DNA of 64,000 nt from contig NZ_CP046242.1 in NCBI RefSeq assembly GCF_023205095.1, positions 124,001-188,000 on the forward strand. Reading direction: 5' to 3'. Of this stretch, positions 57,888-64,000 are shown piece after piece (the stretch's first letter is position 1; every line of letters starts with the position of its first letter). This stretch comes from Bizionia sp. M204 (GTDB lineage Bacteria > Bacteroidota > Bacteroidia > Flavobacteriales > Flavobacteriaceae). The notes beneath the pieces were generated by a model. It ran no database searches. It was not told the origin of the DNA and saw only the letters and a list, made by a program, of their open reading frames with translations. The position numbers and the translations under genes were made by a program.

Positions 57888-58025
57888 TAATGCCAACGGT
57901 ATCGGCTATGAGTAGTTGCGTGGTTTAGCACGAAACTTTGCAAGTACGTACCAAACTGAAAATCCGCGAGGATTTTCAGAATTAGGCGAGAACAAGCAAT
58001 TACTTATAGCCATTGTTGTGTGCAG
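57888..58025 (-). repeat. attC-like element with 10-bp perfect inner hairpin
   Basis: CTGAAAATCC (57956-57965) and GGATTTTCAG (57970-57979) form a perfect hairpin with GCGA loop. Outer stem GGCTAT-AGTA-TTGC against GCAA-TACT-ATAGCC with single unpaired bases, as in integron sites with extrahelical bases. Left core TGCCAAC (57891-57897); right core GTTGTGTGCAG (58015-58025). Box TGGTTTAGCAC at 57921-57931. Confidence 0.8.
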
Positions 58026-59087
58026 TTATTTTATCCAAATTGATAAGTCCATAGTCTCACCAGTTCTTCGTCTATAATTCGCGTGTGCAATAGCAATTCC
58101 CACGTGAGATAATTCAAATTGATTAAAATAAGAGTCTTTCCAAACATTAAAAACTTTTTCCATTTTAGGATTAAAAGCAATTAACTTATCCTTAATCTCC
58201 TTTTGTGAAAAAGTTGTTTTGTTGAAAAATGCTTTCAACTTATTCTTTTGTTCATCTTCAAACCCTCTTTCGGTTATTCGTTGGTCAAGAGTTTGGTCAT
58301 CAAATACCCCTAATTGAAGTTTTGTAATATCGTGGAAACAAGGAATTATAAGACCTTGAACATTTGGTTTGTTTTCTTCAAACTCCTTATCAAATTCCTC
58401 CATCGTAAATCCTTTTGAAAAAAAGCCTTTATAAGTTTCTCTTAAATTGCTCTCAAGTTGTCCGTAATTACCAGTTCTAATATGTCCACATCTCAAATAT
58501 TCTAAATAATTATAATGTTCTTTATCAATAATTAAGTTGTCAACGAACGGGAAAATATATTGAATTAAATAATTTTGAAAGTCGTTATAATTCCTCAAAA
58601 CCATTCTTCGAGTTCTTGTTAATAGAAAAATTAAAGTTAATGTGTCCAACTGTTCTACAGTTAATTTCGATGCTATAGTCAATGATTCATCCAGAACGAT
58701 TTGAAGCATATTTCTTTTAGAGACATTTGCACGGTCTACAATTATATCTGCCAATAAATCTCCTAAATCTTTATCTCCACTTTTGGCATATTCCTTTTGT
58801 GCTGTAAATAAAGCATCTTGCATTGCTGGTTGCTCAAATTCTTTCAAAGATTCTGGATGCTTATCGTTTAGAGTTTTTAAAATATTTTCTGTTATCTCTT
58901 CTGCTCTTTCTGCTGCAATTTGAGCGGCTTCGTTTTTTAAATGAATAAAGTTCGTTTTAAAAACATCTAATGCTATTTCTTTAGCATCAGTATAAGTTAT
59001 GCCGGTATTGTAAACATTAACATTTTCTGCTTGAATGTTGGAAGAACCATCGCCTCCTTCTTGTTTTTTGTTTTTATCGCTTATCAT
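58026..59087 (-). CDS. LPO_1073/Vpar_1526-like protein, soluble partner of a membrane pair
   Basis: 353 residues. The N-terminus carries the motif KQEGGDGSSNIQAENVNV (about residues 8-25), then YTDAKEIALDVFKTNF and a mostly helical body with LLADIIVDRANVSKRNMLQI and a C-terminal FELSHVGIAIAHANYRR. The layout matches my memory of proteins named LPO_1073/Vpar_1526, which have no known activity. It overlaps the small membrane-protein gene by 4 bases (ATGA) and shares its Gly-Ser-Asn-Gln motif, so the two very likely act together. No nuclease or protease motif seen. Confidence 0.65.
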   Translation of the reverse strand: MISDKNKKQEGGDGSSNIQAENVNVYNTGITYTDAKEIALDVFKTNFIHLKNEAAQIAAERAEEITENILKTLNDKHPESLKEFEQPAMQDALFTAQKEYAKSGDKDLGDLLADIIVDRANVSKRNMLQIVLDESLTIASKLTVEQLDTLTLIFLLTRTRRMVLRNYNDFQNYLIQYIFPFVDNLIIDKEHYNYLEYLRCGHIRTGNYGQLESNLRETYKGFFSKGFTMEEFDKEFEENKPNVQGLIIPCFHDITKLQLGVFDDQTLDQRITERGFEDEQKNKLKAFFNKTTFSQKEIKDKLIAFNPKMEKVFNVWKDSYFNQFELSHVGIAIAHANYRRRTGETMDLSIWIK

Positions 59088-59317
59088 TTATTAGTAATGT
59101 TAATGTCTCCTTTGGATTGATAGTTTTTTGAGTTTTTTCCTCCTTTTTGTTTTAAAACTGTTTTTTCTGCTGAATTTTTATTACTTGATATTTGGGCAAT
59201 TAAAGCTCCGACAAGTCCAATTGAAGTGACTAATGGTTCCCAAGTTGCATCAACCATTAACCATATCAAAGCTGCAAGAAGTCCAGCAATATTTAATATT
59301 AATAGTGTCTTTTTCAT
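59084..59317 (-). CDS. small two-helix membrane protein with motif-bearing tail
   Basis: 77 residues. Two membrane helices (LLILNIAGLLAALIWLMV and PLVTSIGLVGALIAQIS), then a basic linker and the C-terminal motif KQKGGKNSKNYQSKGDINI, which aligns with the N-terminus of the partner protein. First gene of its cassette; starts 14 bases after the leading core GTTGTGTGCA. A membrane anchor or pore recruited through the shared motif is a reasonable guess (inference). Confidence 0.72.
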   Translation of the reverse strand: MKKTLLILNIAGLLAALIWLMVDATWEPLVTSIGLVGALIAQISSNKNSAEKTVLKQKGGKNSKNYQSKGDINITNK

Positions 59318-59327
59318 TTTGTTCTAA

Positions 59328-59469
59328 TTGCACACAACGGTCTCGTATAACCGTCAGTTACGGGTTAAATTAGCGTTTAGTTTCGGTTTAGCACAGGCTT
59401 TAGCAATTCCGAGTGGATTCGGACGTAGTCGAATCCGCCGTAATTGCGGTTATATATTGTTGCCAGTAG
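59328..59469 (-). repeat. attC-like element
   Basis: GTATAACCG (59345-59353) pairs with CGGTTATAT (59447-59455; one wobble). Left core GCACACAAC (59330-59338), the complement of this cassette's trailing core at 58015-58025; right core GTTGCCAGTAG (59459-59469). Box CGGTTTAGCAC at 59384-59394. Positions 59400-59454 are identical to 57192-57246, 2.2 kb away. Confidence 0.8.
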
Positions 59470-59473
59470 TTTT

Positions 59474-60382
59474 TTATAATCCATATTCTTTTAAAGTCCC
59501 AATTCTATCTTTTTCTTCTTGAGTCATTTCTCTAACAACTTTTTGAGATACGGCAACTATGAAAGCTTTTTCTTTTTTAAAAGCCTCTTCCTCATAAGTG
59601 TTTCTACCACTTTTAATATAATTTATAGTTGCTAAAATCCATTCAATATATTTTGTCGGAATAATTATATCTCCAATATCTTGCCAATTAGTGTATTTTC
59701 CTTTGGGTAAATTGTAATTTATAATATCATCACATCTTCCTTTACAAGCCCAATATACATCGTGGATATGTTCAGTTTTATTATCATTTGCATAGCTAAA
59801 TATTTGAACGAAATTTGCGTGGTACTGATTGTTGTACATTTCCTCAAGTATATCTATTCCACAAGTTTTACATTCCAATGGAATATATTTATTCGTAACT
59901 AAATGTAATGGTTTAATCTGTTTGTAACTGATTGGAAAATATCTCATTAAAAGGTCAGAATAACCGATTCTAATTAAATAATTCTCGATTAATTTATAAT
60001 CAAAAATTCTAAAGTCTTTAATTTTTTCGTTCTCTTTTAATTGAGTTAATCTTGTATTCAGTCCAGAAGATGCAACCGTGGAATAAAAACCAATATAACC
60101 ATCACAGTTAAAAGACTCTACTCTTTCTAATATGTTAGGTTCATCACTTTCCTTAACGGAATTACTATTTGCTCTATTCGCAAAGTGTTTGCAACTTACT
60201 AACCATTTAAACTTATAATTTCCAAGATTTCCTTTTAGGTGTTCAGAAACTATCAAGTCTTTTTTTCCATCTGGACCTCTATCAACCGTACTTTCAATAT
60301 AATAACCAAGATATTCAAGAAAATCTCTACAGAATAATTCCCATTCTTCTCCATTTTGGTCTATTTCTTTGAAGTCAATCAT
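59474..60382 (-). CDS. PD-(D/E)XK (Mrr-like) nuclease-domain protein
   Basis: 302 residues. The first 90 residues fit a restriction-endonuclease fold: E in GEEWELFCRDFLEYLGY, D in RGPDGKKDLIV and the CK of KWLVSCKHFA (x-x-K catalytic arrangement). Middle: a Cys set CKTCG ... CKGRC (about 168-215) that may bind zinc. The C-terminal part is helical. Probably a DNA-cutting defence protein; target and partner unknown, and no methylase is near. A single-gene cassette with leader GTAATTTGAAAAACC. Confidence 0.72.
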   Translation of the reverse strand: MIDFKEIDQNGEEWELFCRDFLEYLGYYIESTVDRGPDGKKDLIVSEHLKGNLGNYKFKWLVSCKHFANRANSNSVKESDEPNILERVESFNCDGYIGFYSTVASSGLNTRLTQLKENEKIKDFRIFDYKLIENYLIRIGYSDLLMRYFPISYKQIKPLHLVTNKYIPLECKTCGIDILEEMYNNQYHANFVQIFSYANDNKTEHIHDVYWACKGRCDDIINYNLPKGKYTNWQDIGDIIIPTKYIEWILATINYIKSGRNTYEEEAFKKEKAFIVAVSQKVVREMTQEEKDRIGTLKEYGL

Positions 60383-60395
60383 TGGTTTTTCAAAT

Positions 60396-60597
60396 TACTG
60401 GCAACGGTATTGTATATGGCTCGTAGCGTGTAAATTAGCGATTATTTTCGGATTGAGCACAAACCAGATTTTTAAATTTTACTATTTATCTTTTTATTGT
60501 AAATCGTCAAATTTAAAAATTTGGCGACTTTCCAAATATACCTTAACTTTGATTAAGCAACTAATTAGCTATGAGCTATATACGGTGTTGGGCACAG
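60396..60597 (-). repeat. attC-like element, longest of the array
   Basis: GTATATGGCTC-TAG (from 60412) pairs with CTA-GAGCTATATAC (to 60583). Inner stem 60464-60479 against 60509-60524 pairs with two mismatches. Left core CTGGCAAC (60398-60405), complement of the trailing core at 59459-59469; right core GTTGGGCACAG (60587-60597), which fits GTTRRRY exactly. Box GGATTGAGCAC at 60450-60460. Confidence 0.78.
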
Positions 60598-60602
60598 TTT
60601 TT

Positions 60603-61094
60603 TTATTCATTTACAACTTCGTCTAGCATATTCATTATTTCTACACAGTCATTAAAATAATTTCTAATATTTTCAAAAGAGGAAGATGGCGAATCTCCGT
60701 GTGCAAATGAATTTCTTGCAGTATTTAAAGAATCAATAGAATCTTTTAGACGTTCTGAATTTGCGTGTTCGTTTAAACGTTGCTTAAAATTGGAATTCCA
60801 ATCTACGTCAAACCTTTTTAATGTTCTACAAATATTATCTCTACTTGGATTCATAGAACTATTTCTAATTGTATTGTCAACGTAATTTTGAACTTGTGTT
60901 GAATGTCCAGAATGCAAATCTGATATAATAGTCTTAAAGCAAAATTCAATTGTTCCACAAGCTCTTACAATACTATAATTAGTTAGAAAAGGAACAATTG
61001 GTGACATATGACCTAGACCTTCAATTAAATGAAATATTCTTTGAAGTTCATCTACACAAACATCTATACTCTCCTGGGCGTTTGTGTTATTCAT
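60603..61094 (-). CDS. HEPN-domain protein (MAE_28990-like)
   Basis: 163 residues, all helical. The RX4H signature of HEPN ribonucleases is present as RNSFAHG near residue 128, with SIVRACGTIEFCFKTIISDL before it, like the MAE_28990/MAE_18760 HEPN group. HEPN proteins cleave RNA in toxin-antitoxin and abortive-infection systems. Its start overlaps the DUF262 gene by 8 bases, so they form a coupled pair: a likely toxin or effector with its sensor/controller. Confidence 0.75.
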   Translation of the reverse strand: MNNTNAQESIDVCVDELQRIFHLIEGLGHMSPIVPFLTNYSIVRACGTIEFCFKTIISDLHSGHSTQVQNYVDNTIRNSSMNPSRDNICRTLKRFDVDWNSNFKQRLNEHANSERLKDSIDSLNTARNSFAHGDSPSSSFENIRNYFNDCVEIMNMLDEVVNE

Positions 61095-62217
61095 AACTTA
61101 TACCAAATAAATAATTTAACGCTTTATTTATACGACCGTGAATGTGAGAAATTTGCATTGTTCCTTCAGATATGAAAGTTTTATATTCTTCATCTTTTAG
61201 TAGAGCTAGTCTTTTTTGTTCTAAATTTTCTGTCGGAATATCTTCTCCAAAATGTCTATGAGCAATAGCTATTGCAGGACATATAGAGTCAAAAATAGTT
61301 GGATAAAATCTTTTTCGAATTTTTTTATCATCTCCTGCTGTAATATTATAGAAAGCATTTTCTCCTATGTTTTCAATTATAAAATTCATAACATATTCAA
61401 ATTTCTCTCTTCGCTCATTTATAATTGACATATTTTGCGAATTTTCAGAACCCATAAACTCGTTCAAGTACTTTTTTAGAGAAATATTTGAAGATTCATT
61501 ATTTTTTATGAATTCAGTATCTAAAGCTAGAAAACGTAATATAAATTCCATATCACGCATTCTCGGGTCGACTAGATTTTTACCAAAGAGAATTCTCCAG
61601 TTTTGATTTTTATTTAATTCAAACAATAAATCATTAAATGGACCTTGATTAACACAATTTCTAATTTCTTGAGGCATTAAAGCTCTTCCACCAGTATTTA
61701 TTCTCTCAAAAACTTGATATAAACTAGTGTCATTATCATTTGGGGCTTTTTGTTCAAAAACAATTGCGTGAATAGTTGTACTTCTTAATCTTCTTTGGTC
61801 TTGTTCTGGAAGTTCAGAAAAAGCTTTTCCTCTGTATCTATCATTAATTTTATCTGTGTTCGATAGCTTAAATGTTTTCCCATCTTTTCTCCATACACCC
61901 TTTTTAACGTAGTCAAAAACAGTCATAATTCTTTGATAACCATCAATGATTAACTTTTTATTATCGCTGGTATTTGCTAGAAAAATACTAGGAACAGGTA
62001 AACCTAGAAGAATAGATTCAATAAATCTACTTGCTTCTGGTTTATCCCAAACATAATATCTTTGTAGTTCGGGTTTTAATAATTCGTCTTCATCATACAT
62101 TGTTATCAGCTCTCTGAAAGATAAATCGGCTCCCCAAGAATTTATATTGTATAAATCATCATTTGAGTAAGCATCATTTACTTCCTCTGGTATTTGTTCA
62201 ATATGTTCTCTTTCCAT
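61087..62217 (-). CDS. DUF262 (ParB/Srx-fold, GmrSD-like) protein
   Basis: 376 residues. N-terminal DUF262 block: ELQRYYVWDKPEASRFIESI, LGLPVPSIFLA and the key IIDGYQRIMTVFDYVKKG (DGxxR motif), followed by QVFERINTGGRALMPQEIRN. The C-terminal HNH (DUF1524) half of GmrSD-type enzymes is absent. DUF262 proteins are NTP-dependent nucleases or sensors in phage defence (GmrSD, BrxU). First gene of the first cassette; leader GTTGGGCACAATTTGAGG stands 27 bases before the ATG. Confidence 0.82.
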   Translation of the reverse strand: MEREHIEQIPEEVNDAYSNDDLYNINSWGADLSFRELITMYDEDELLKPELQRYYVWDKPEASRFIESILLGLPVPSIFLANTSDNKKLIIDGYQRIMTVFDYVKKGVWRKDGKTFKLSNTDKINDRYRGKAFSELPEQDQRRLRSTTIHAIVFEQKAPNDNDTSLYQVFERINTGGRALMPQEIRNCVNQGPFNDLLFELNKNQNWRILFGKNLVDPRMRDMEFILRFLALDTEFIKNNESSNISLKKYLNEFMGSENSQNMSIINERREKFEYVMNFIIENIGENAFYNITAGDDKKIRKRFYPTIFDSICPAIAIAHRHFGEDIPTENLEQKRLALLKDEEYKTFISEGTMQISHIHGRINKALNYLFGISYE

Positions 62218-62239
62218 TCTTATTATTTCTGTTTTTCCT

Positions 62240-62341
62240 CAAATTGTGCCCAACTCCTTATATCGTATCTTTTATTAGGTATATCCCGTAATTGCGTCAG
62301 GATATAGTAAGTTTTAAGTTACTGTTATCCTATAAAGATAC
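62240..62341 (-). repeat. leading element of the cassette array
   Basis: Left core on the minus strand is GTTGGGCACAATTTG (62240-62254), the exact complement of the DUF262/HEPN cassette's trailing core. The rest folds through GTATCTTT (62265-62272) and AAAGATAC (62334-62341), with ATATCC/GGATAT inside. It lacks the GGTTTAGCAC box. It could be an attachment site (attI-like) or the last site of a lost cassette. A TATCTTTA box on the minus strand (62333-62340) may drive the array. Confidence 0.6.
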
Positions 62342-62358
62342 TTATTTTTAGGTAACAA

Positions 62359-62386
62359 AAAAGGCTTACTAACTAGTAAGCCTTTT
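62359..62386 (-). terminator. terminator of lysS
   Basis: AAAAGGCTTACT and AGTAAGCCTTTT (12 bp) around AACT. Lies 55 bp past the lysS stop on the minus strand and shields the cassette array from lysS read-through. Confidence 0.88.
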
Positions 62387-62441
62387 AATTTTATAACAAA
62401 AATTTCTTTCCGAAACTTATCAGGATGGGTAAGGGTTTTAT

Positions 62442-64000
62442 TTATACCACTTCCACAAATAAACCGTCCTCTGTTTTTTCCACTTTAGCAACTTTGTTTT
62501 TTGTTAAGTCTTTAATGGCTTTGTCCCATTTTTTGTTGCTTAATCCTGATGCTTCCTTTAAATCGTTTAAAGCTAGTTTTTCTGATTTTTTTAAAATCTC
62601 CAAAACGGCTTTGGCATCTTCGCTAATGGCAACTTGCTTTTTTTCTGGTCGCATTTGTGGGAAGAATAATACTTCCTGTATGGATTGGTTGTTGGTTAAA
62701 AACATAATGAGTCGGTCCATGCCAATTCCCATACCTGATGTTGGTGGCATACCGTATTCTAAAGCACGTAAAAAGTCGTAATCAATAAATTCGGTAGCTT
62801 CATCATCACCTTTTGCGGCTAGTTTTAATTGGTGTTCAAAACGTTCGCGCTGATCTATTGGGTCATTTAATTCTGAATAGGCATTGGCAATTTCTTTACC
62901 GCAAACCATGAGTTCAAAACGTTCGGTTAATTCTGGATTGTCTCTATGCTCTTTACATAACGGGCTCATTTCCTTTGGATAATCGGTAATAAAAGTTGGT
63001 TGGATGTAATTTCCTTCGCACTTTTCACCAAAAATTTCATCAATCAGTTTGCCTTTACCCATGGTTTTATCTACAGAAATCCCCATGCCTTTGGCGGCTT
63101 CAAAAATTTCAGCTTCGCTTTTTCCTGTAATATCAAATCCGGTAAAATGTGCTATGGATTCAGCCATAGTAACACGTGCATACGGTGCTTTAAAATCTAT
63201 GCTGTGTTCGCCAAAAGTAGCTTTAGATGTTCCGTTTACAGCAATTGCACAATGCTCCAATAACTGCTCACAAAAATCCATCATCCAATTGTAATCTTTA
63301 TAGGAAACATAAATTTCCATAGCCGTAAATTCCGGATTATGGGTTCTGTCCATACCTTCATTACGGAAGTTTTTAGAAAATTCATAAACACCATCAAAAC
63401 CACCAACTATTAGGCGTTTTAGGTATAATTCGTTGGCAATTCGCATATACAAAGGTATATCCAAACTGTTGTGGTGTGTTATAAATGGTCGGGCTGCTGC
63501 ACCGCCAGGAATAGGTTGTAAAATGGGCGTTTCCACTTCAAAGTAGCCAGCGTCGTTAAAAAAATTACGCATAGCTGTATACAGTTTGGTGCGTTTAATG
63601 AAAATTTCTTTTACATGCGGATTCACCACCAAATCAGCATAGCGTTGTCTGTAACGTTGCTCTGGATCTGTAAAGGCATCATGAATTTTACCTTCAGCAT
63701 CTTCACGGGGCTGTGGTAAGGGTTTTAGCGTTTTACTTAATAAGGTGAAGTCTTTAACCATAACGGTCTTTTCGCCTACTTGGGTGGTAAAAAGTTCACC
63801 TTCAATACCTATAAAATCGCCAATATCCAGAAGCTTTTTATATATGGTGTTGTATTTTGTTTTATCATCTCCTGTGCAAATTTCATCGCGATTAAAATAT
63901 ACTTGAATACGACCCGCACTATCTTGAAGTTCCGCAAAACTAGCATTTCCTTGAATACGTCGCGACATTAAACGTCCAGCCAGTATAACGGTTTTGCCTT
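62442..64000 (-). CDS. lysS: lysyl-tRNA synthetase, class II (5' end outside window)
   Basis: About 519 residues visible. Frame is open to the right edge: [17 protein letters not shown] precedes the first internal ATG at 63968, so the true start is beyond the window. OB-fold anticodon domain ([20 protein letters not shown]), then class II motifs 2 ([15 protein letters not shown]) and 3 ([13 protein letters not shown]). A C-terminal extension of about 70 residues ([20 protein letters not shown] onward, a winged-helix-like segment) follows motif 3, as in other Bacteroidota. Confidence 0.95.
   Translation of the reverse strand, partial: GKTVILAGRLMSRRIQGNASFAELQDSAGRIQVYFNRDEICTGDDKTKYNTIYKKLLDIGDFIGIEGELFTTQVGEKTVMVKDFTLLSKTLKPLPQPREDAEGKIHDAFTDPEQRYRQRYADLVVNPHVKEIFIKRTKLYTAMRNFFNDAGYFEVETPILQPIPGGAAARPFITHHNSLDIPLYMRIANELYLKRLIVGGFDGVYEFSKNFRNEGMDRTHNPEFTAMEIYVSYKDYNWMMDFCEQLLEHCAIAVNGTSKATFGEHSIDFKAPYARVTMAESIAHFTGFDITGKSEAEIFEAAKGMGISVDKTMGKGKLIDEIFGEKCEGNYIQPTFITDYPKEMSPLCKEHRDNPELTERFELMVCGKEIANAYSELNDPIDQRERFEHQLKLAAKGDDEATEFIDYDFLRALEYGMPPTSGMGIGMDRLIMFLTNNQSIQEVLFFPQMRPEKKQVAISEDAKAVLEILKKSEKLALNDLKEASGLSNKKWDKAIKDLTKNKVAKVEKTEDGLFVEVV

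Noticed and set aside
53695-62341. CRISPR array as an explanation of the spaced repeats
   Set aside because: Units are 100-200 bp, imperfect palindromes, spaced by whole genes, and no cas gene is present.
53695-62341. Insertion sequences or transposon with terminal repeats
   Set aside because: Matching ends differ from block to block and no transposase is encoded; cassette-specific cores fit attC logic better.
63968-64000. lysS starting at the internal ATG 63968
   Set aside because: The reading frame continues to the window edge with lysyl-tRNA synthetase sequence, so the start is outside.

Overview
The window is a low-GC chromosomal stretch from a member of the Flavobacteriaceae (phylum Bacteroidota). 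The placement rests on promoters of the TTTG(-33)/TAnnTTTG(-7) type, a SusC/SusD outer-membrane uptake pair, a secreted peptidase ending in a type IX secretion sorting tail, an rpsL-rpsG-fusA-rpsJ run joined without tuf to the S10-spc-alpha ribosomal cluster, and zinc-free forms of S14 and L36. The genus cannot be fixed from the sequence; marine genera such as Winogradskyella, Formosa or Psychroserpens would fit (inference).

Layout. 1-5 kb: a divergently read XRE regulator with a 17-bp palindromic operator candidate, then an overlapping dinB-dnaE2-like lesion-bypass polymerase operon. 5-19 kb: housekeeping and lone genes (a GreA/GreB-like factor, dihydrouridine synthase, ABC exporter, B12-binding radical SAM protein, serine hydrolase, PaiB-like protein, RadC, HAD phosphatase, RarA). 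Gene wreckage lies among them: an FAD-monooxygenase stub fused to a copied radical-SAM gene start, a nonsense-interrupted TraB/GumN remnant, and a frameshifted polysaccharide-deacetylase-like gene. 19-29 kb: rhomboid protease, RlmB, a four-gene SusCD-type operon with no enzyme genes, and a BamA/TamA-like barrel protein. 29-46.5 kb: the str-S10-spc-alpha super-operon (rpsL to rplQ, including secY, infA, rpmJ, rpoA), broken by two structured non-coding gaps. 46.7-53.5 kb: carA, eno, gltA, an amidinotransferase-fold enzyme, a type IX secreted M28 peptidase and a YceI protein.

53.7-62.3 kb is the most unusual part: a run of small, unrelated genes, all on the minus strand, separated by 100-200-bp imperfect palindromes. 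Read on the minus strand, most cassettes open with GTTnnnn and end with the exact complement nnnnAAC just behind their stop codon, followed by a long folded element. A cassette start that matches its own trailing recombination site is the signature of integron gene cassettes (attC sites). No integrase is visible, so this would be an integrase-less cassette array with cores that stray from the classical GTTRRRY. Cassettes also share a leader box (ATTTGAAAAA), a tail box (AAAAACT) and an internal box (GGTTTAGCAC). Cargo looks defence-flavoured: DUF262 plus HEPN, a PD-(D/E)XK-type nuclease, and a two-gene membrane/soluble pair sharing a Gly-Ser-Asn-Gln motif; other cassettes hold an HD hydrolase with a DJ-1-like lipoprotein, a YD-like lipoprotein, an unknown protein and a DUF6090 membrane protein. 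Beyond the array lies lysS, cut by the window edge. No tRNA, rRNA, CRISPR or transposase gene was seen.
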